A DNA stretch of 7,875 nucleotides from an uncultured Bacilli bacterium (GTDB lineage: Bacteria; Bacillota_I; Bacilli_A; RF39; UBA660), in NCBI GenBank assembly GCA_947624695.1, contig CANQLN010000042.1:1-7875 (forward strand), given 5' to 3'. The notes under the pieces were generated by a model. The model was given only the letters and a program-made list of their open reading frames with translations, ran no database searches and was not told the DNA's origin. A program made the position numbers and the translations under genes. Below are positions 4,217-7,875 of this stretch, in pieces; positions within the stretch are counted from its first letter, which is position 1; each line of letters starts with the position of its first letter.

Positions 4217-6133
4217 ATGAATTATAATTTTGGATGGATTGAGGAAAATAGTAATATTATTAGTGATAGTGACATTATTGAAGAAGTTGATAATTTTTTT
4301 AAAAATTTACAATCAAAAGGATTAGAATATCGTCAAGAGCAACATAATATGGCTTTAGATATAATAAAAAGCATTTTAAAGAAACATCATAGAGTTGTGG
4401 AAGCTGGAGTGGGTATTGGAAAAACTTATGCTTATTTAGTTCCTATGGTTTTGATGAGTAAATATCGGCAGAAGACTGTTTTATTATCTACATCTTCAAT
4501 ATCATTAGAAGAGCAACTTGAGGAAAATTTAAAAAAAGTTTTAGATATGTTAAATTTAACTGAAAGAGTAAAATATACTGTTTTAAAGGGACAAAGAAAT
4601 TATCTATGTGAAAACAAAATGGATTTATTATCAGTTAATGAAAAAAACTCTTTAAAAAAACAATATCAAAAAGATAAGTATGTTAAAAGGGAATATAATG
4701 CTGAAAATTGTGTCTCTAAAATAAGAAATGCTTGTTCTTTTAAAAATAGTTGTGATTATTTTAAAGACTATAAAAAAAGAAATGATAGTAGTATTAGAAT
4801 CTTTATTTGTAATCATAACTTTTTAATTAGCGTTTTATCTAAAGAAGCCAGAATGCTTGATTTTGATTATGTTGTCTGTGATGAAGCTCATAAATTAAGT
4901 GATGTTCTTATTGATTGCAAAACTAAAAAGCTTACTTTAAGTGAAAATATCGAAAAATTATCTATATTTTTTTCTAACAATTCAGATGATCAAACTTTGT
5001 CTTCTTGTAAAAATATAAATAACATATATAATATTTTAATTTGTCAATTAGAAAAAGAAGTTTTAAAGGCTAAAGCTCAAGTTAATGTCGATTTAAAAGA
5101 ATATGATAAATTAGAATTTAATTATAAAACTTTTGAAATTCAAAGTTGTGCCCAGATATTATGCGGAACTATAAAAGATTTTATTAAAAATAGATTTTCA
5201 GTTACTTCTAGTGAAATTGAAGATATGATTAGCAAGATTGAAGAAGATATTTTAATCTTTAAAGCTTTAGCTAATAATAGTGAAGATTACTTATTATATG
5301 CTAATATTATTAATGATGATAAAATTGAAATTTATTATATGCCTCAAAATACCCATGATATTGCACACCATCTTATAACAGTTAATAATAAATATAAACA
5401 ATTTGTTTTTACTTCAGCCACACTAACAACTTCTTTAGATGATTATAGTTATTTTTTAAATAACCTAGCTTTGGAAGATTCTAAAATAGTCGATATTAGT
5501 AAAAGTTATATTTCTCCTTATGATTATGAAAATAATATGTTAATTTATTTAGAAAAATTTATTGCTAATCCTAAGAAAAGAATTGAATATCGTCATGAAG
5601 TTATTTCTCGAATTAAAAATTTGATTCAAATAACTGATGGTAAAGCTTTAATTCTCTTTACATCTAAAGGGGATTTAAATTATGTCTATGACAATCTAAA
5701 TAATAAATGTGGCAATATTCAAATTTTAAAACAAGCTCAAGGATCATCTCAAGATAAAGTCATTGCGGAATTTAAAAATAATACTAATTCCGTGCTATTA
5801 GCAACTAATTATTGGGAAGGAATTGATGTTCAAGGTGTTTCTTTGTCCCATATTATTATTGCTAGACTTCCTTTTCCGACAGTAGATGCTATTTCTAAAA
5901 ATAAAGAAAGAATCTATGGTAGAGATATTTATTTAAATGAAATGATTATTAAAGCCAAGCAAGGAATTGGTAGATTAATTAGATCAGAAACTGATAAAGG
6001 AATTATTAGTATTTTAGATTCACGAGCTGAAAGAAGATATTTAAATGAATTAAAAGAATGTTTTTATAAAAGTAAAATTACTTTTGATATTAAAGATATT
6101 GAAAATTTTGCCGAAAAGAATCTAATAAAATAA
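4217..6133 (+). CDS. dinG: DinG/XPD-family iron-sulfur DNA helicase (no exonuclease domain)
   Basis: This 638-residue protein is a superfamily 2 ATP-dependent DNA helicase of the DinG/YoaA/XPD group, which in the family moves 5'-3' and acts on repair or replication intermediates, including R-loops and G-quadruplexes. Motifs in order: EYRQEQ Q-motif-like (37-42), Walker A GVGIGKT (64-70), four Cys expected to hold a 4Fe-4S cluster (131, 165, 173, 179), Walker B DEAH (222-225), TSAT motif III (399-402), ALILFTS (477-483), ATNYWEGID (529-537) and motif VI QGIGRLIR (582-589). The length is near E. coli YoaA and shorter than the Bacillus DinG, which adds an N-terminal DnaQ-like exonuclease. I chose ATG 4217 because the in-frame upstream TTG (4205) overlaps the GGAGGG ribosome site. 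It is apparently intact, with its own promoter and no clear terminator before surface gene 3. YoaA-like is an equal name. Confidence 0.9.
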   Translation: MNYNFGWIEENSNIISDSDIIEEVDNFFKNLQSKGLEYRQEQHNMALDIIKSILKKHHRVVEAGVGIGKTYAYLVPMVLMSKYRQKTVLLSTSSISLEEQLEENLKKVLDMLNLTERVKYTVLKGQRNYLCENKMDLLSVNEKNSLKKQYQKDKYVKREYNAENCVSKIRNACSFKNSCDYFKDYKKRNDSSIRIFICNHNFLISVLSKEARMLDFDYVVCDEAHKLSDVLIDCKTKKLTLSENIEKLSIFFSNNSDDQTLSSCKNINNIYNILICQLEKEVLKAKAQVNVDLKEYDKLEFNYKTFEIQSCAQILCGTIKDFIKNRFSVTSSEIEDMISKIEEDILIFKALANNSEDYLLYANIINDDKIEIYYMPQNTHDIAHHLITVNNKYKQFVFTSATLTTSLDDYSYFLNNLALEDSKIVDISKSYISPYDYENNMLIYLEKFIANPKKRIEYRHEVISRIKNLIQITDGKALILFTSKGDLNYVYDNLNNKCGNIQILKQAQGSSQDKVIAEFKNNTNSVLLATNYWEGIDVQGVSLSHIIIARLPFPTVDAISKNKERIYGRDIYLNEMIIKAKQGIGRLIRSETDKGIISILDSRAERRYLNELKECFYKSKITFDIKDIENFAEKNLIK

Positions 6134-6183
6134 TAAAAATGTTTATTTAGTGTCAATTACCATTATTTAGAAAAAAATTCTCA

Positions 6184-6212
6184 TTGACTTTTAAATTTAT
6201 TAATGATATAGT
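6184..6212 (+). promoter_or_regulatory. Conventional promoter of surface protein 3
   Basis: TTGACT (6184-6189) and TATAGT (6207-6212) are 17 bp apart with an extended -10 TG (6204-6205). There is no homopolymer in the spacer, unlike the promoters of surface genes 1 and 2, so expression should not be switched by slippage here. Confidence 0.72.
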
Positions 6213-6243
6213 TAATGACATAGAGAGGAAAGGTATATTGAGA

Positions 6244-7767
6244 ATGAAAAATTTAAAAATGTTTGCGATTTCATTACTAGCATTTCTAGTAATGGCTAGT
6301 GGCGTTCATGCCGCAACAACATGTGACGCCGAGAAATATGTTGCTGGTGCAACTGTAGATGGCAAAAGTACTTGCTATGCTGATATGACAAATTTAATTT
6401 CTGCCATTGAAGCAGAAGATTCAAAAGTTACGGAAGTTGTTTTAACTGGTAAAACAGATACTTCATTATCTGATGAATTAAATATTTCAACTGAGTTAAC
6501 ACTTGATTTAAATGGTGCAGATTTAACTATTGCTGAAAGTGGACAAATTGTTGTAGAAAATAAAGGATCTTTAACTATTAAAGGTGCAGGATCTGAAATT
6601 ACTTCTAGCCAAGTTGCTACAGTATTTGTTGTAAAAGCTGGAGGTTCATTATCTCTTGATGGTGAAAAAGATAATGCCTTAGTAATTAGCAACACTGCTA
6701 CTGCTTCAAATAATGGTAAAGCACTATTTGATGTTCGTGGTGGAAAAACTACAGAACTTACTATTGGAGAAAATGTAGAAGTTTCTACGAAAGGCGTTGG
6801 TATTGGTGTTTATCCAGAAAACGGAATAAATAATTCTGGTGAAGCAAGAGGTGTTACTGTTAATGCTAATGGTACTTGGGAAACAGAAGATTATGTTATT
6901 CAAGTATATGGCCGCGTTACAAAAAGTAGTAACCCTGCTATTATTAATGTAGCTGGAGGATCATACAAATCAACGAAATCATTTGGTTTCTATGCATCAG
7001 GATATGCTGAATGGAATATTTCTGCTGGTACTATTGAAGGATCAGATGCTATGGTTGTAAGAAGTGGTGATATTAACATTTCTGGTACAGCTGTTCTAAA
7101 TGGTTTATCTACTTCAAGAAATGATCTAGATTCATTACATTCTGAAGCTGCTACTGGATCTGCTTTAAGATTATCTGATGATGATAGAAGTCCAGTTGGA
7201 GATACAAACAAAGTAATGGATATTAATATTACTGGTGGTAAATTTACTACTGAATATGACGAAGGTTATGCTTTATATATTGATGATAAAGTTGAAACTG
7301 CTCCAGTAAAAATTGGTGGTGGAGAATTTACTAGTGGTGATGAAGAATTAGCTGCTATTCATGTAAAAGATATGGCATTTATTAATGCTCATGAAAGTAT
7401 GATTACAGGTGGATTATTTAACAATCCAATAGTTGGTGATGTTAAAGGTACTGGTGGAGATAGTGGTGTATATGTAGACGCTGCTAATACTTTAACAAAA
7501 GGTACTGAAATCAAAAATGAAAACGGTATTATTACTGTTGGAAGTGGATCTAATATTCCTAATGATCCAGAGAAAAACCCTGATGATCAAACAGGAAATG
7601 CTGGAGATCAAACAGGAAATACTGGAGATGCAAACACTCCAAGTGATGGAACTACAGGACGTTTACCAGACGAACCAGCAAAAACAACTGATAATATCTT
7701 AGTTTATGCTAGTTTAGCATTGGTGAGTGCTTTAAGTATTAAATTCACAAATAAAAAAAGAGCTTAA
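6244..7767 (+). CDS. Secreted, wall-anchored beta-helix-like surface protein 3
   Basis: This 507-residue protein is a paralogue of protein 1. The ATG at 6244 is preferred because it gives the family MKNLKMFA start behind the AGAGGAAAGG purine tract; a longer in-frame form from 6184 would include promoter sequence. The signal peptide is 1-23 (cut after VHA), followed by Cys27 and Cys44, a possible disulfide. The body matches protein 1 in segments such as YASGYA followed by a W, ITGGKFTT and GEFTSGD, and suggests stacked beta-strands. The D/N/Q/G/T linker includes two copies of DQTGNxG. The anchor is GRLPDEPAKTTD, a hydrophobic segment and a basic KKRA tail; the motif has T where the other two have N. 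No catalytic motif is visible. It lies downstream of the helicase but has its own promoter and terminator, so the two need not be functionally linked. Confidence 0.88.
   Translation: MKNLKMFAISLLAFLVMASGVHAATTCDAEKYVAGATVDGKSTCYADMTNLISAIEAEDSKVTEVVLTGKTDTSLSDELNISTELTLDLNGADLTIAESGQIVVENKGSLTIKGAGSEITSSQVATVFVVKAGGSLSLDGEKDNALVISNTATASNNGKALFDVRGGKTTELTIGENVEVSTKGVGIGVYPENGINNSGEARGVTVNANGTWETEDYVIQVYGRVTKSSNPAIINVAGGSYKSTKSFGFYASGYAEWNISAGTIEGSDAMVVRSGDINISGTAVLNGLSTSRNDLDSLHSEAATGSALRLSDDDRSPVGDTNKVMDINITGGKFTTEYDEGYALYIDDKVETAPVKIGGGEFTSGDEELAAIHVKDMAFINAHESMITGGLFNNPIVGDVKGTGGDSGVYVDAANTLTKGTEIKNENGIITVGSGSNIPNDPEKNPDDQTGNAGDQTGNTGDANTPSDGTTGRLPDEPAKTTDNILVYASLALVSALSIKFTNKKRA
7585..7626 (+). 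repeat. Two tandem 21-bp units in the surface protein 3 linker
   Basis: Two adjacent 21-bp units differ at a single base and encode DQTGNAG and DQTGNTG. Because the unit is a multiple of three, gain or loss changes linker length without a frameshift. Related but degenerate sequence is present in the linkers of proteins 1 and 2. Confidence 0.85.
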
Positions 7768-7775
7768 TTTTTTAG

Positions 7776-7804
7776 AACATATCGTCTCAAGCGATATGTT
7801 TTTT
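7776..7804 (+). terminator. Rho-independent terminator of surface protein 3
   Basis: AACATATCG (7776-7784) and CGATATGTT (7792-7800) form a perfect 9-bp stem around a 7-base loop; with the last stem bases the T-run reaches six (7799-7804). Confidence 0.85.
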
Positions 7805-7805
7805 G

Positions 7806-7875
7806 GTGTGCCGTGCATGGCATATATCTAGTTGGTGAAAGTCCAATACACGCGTAGGTATCGACGAAGTGTTAG
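7806..7875 (+). mobile_element. 5' end of a probable group II intron (truncated by window)
   Basis: GTGTG (7806-7810) fits the GUGYG start of group II introns. At 7834-7848 TTGG, loop TGAAAGT, and CCAA form the small stem with the GGTGAAAGTCC core common in domain I of bacterial group II introns. The start lies directly after a terminator hairpin and T-run, the preferred target of class C introns, although the class cannot be set from 70 bases. The reverse transcriptase and 3' end would lie beyond the window. Confidence rests on remembered motifs, not an alignment. Confidence 0.65.

Noticed and set aside
6184..6243. N-terminal extension of surface protein 3 by 20 residues
   Set aside because: It would place promoter and ribosome site inside the coding region and put charged residues before the conserved signal peptide start.
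6375..6695. Minus-strand open frame of about 106 codons inside surface gene 3
   Set aside because: It lies wholly within a well-supported gene in the opposite direction, has no ribosome site, and its composition mirrors the complementary repeats.
6990..7211. Minus-strand open frame of about 73 codons inside surface gene 3
   Set aside because: Shadow of the real coding strand, with no promoter or ribosome site.
7517..7702. Plus-strand frame of about 61 codons overlapping the end of surface gene 3
   Set aside because: It is another frame of the repetitive linker; the low-complexity translation follows from the 21-bp repeat.

Overview
This AT-rich window with strong purine Shine-Dalgarno sites looks like a low-GC Bacillota genome, perhaps one of the Bacilli/Mollicutes-related gut lineages; the lineage is a guess. 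Trp is written TGG in all the large genes, none contains an in-frame TGA, and one small gene ends at TGA, so TGA is probably a stop. The window holds three paralogous secreted, wall-anchored repeat proteins, one DinG/XPD-type helicase, two compact convergent RNA/peptide loci that look like type I toxin-antitoxin modules, and the 5' end of a probable group II intron.

Layout. 1-1506: promoter remnant (poly-G plus TATAAT) and surface protein 1. 1507-2110: a 3' UTR with a possible pseudoknot, a terminator, then a rightward small RNA converging on a leftward mRNA for a 30-residue hydrophobic peptide. 2111-3645: a promoter whose -35/-10 spacer contains nine consecutive Gs, then surface protein 2. 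3646-4130: a second copy of the same 3' UTR, terminator and antisense-RNA promoter, facing a different 26-residue hydrophobic peptide gene. 4177-6133: the DinG-like helicase with its own promoter. 6184-7767: surface protein 3 with a conventional 17-bp-spacer promoter and no poly-G. 7776-7804: its terminator, followed at once by GTGTG and group II intron-like sequence running off the window.

How the parts may work together. Surface proteins 1 and 2 sit in repeated cassettes of a slippage-prone promoter, a gene with constant ends and a variable middle, a constant 3' UTR, and a toxin/antisense-RNA locus. The poly-G spacer predicts ON/OFF phase variation of transcription. Surface protein 3 has the same signal peptide and anchor but appears to have a fixed promoter. 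The peptide loci keep their promoters and layout while the peptides and RNA pairing segments differ, as expected for orthogonal toxin-antitoxin pairs. My inference is that these modules could penalise loss of cassettes by recombination between the long direct repeats. The most notable signals are the poly-G promoter and the two unrecognised type I toxin-like loci.
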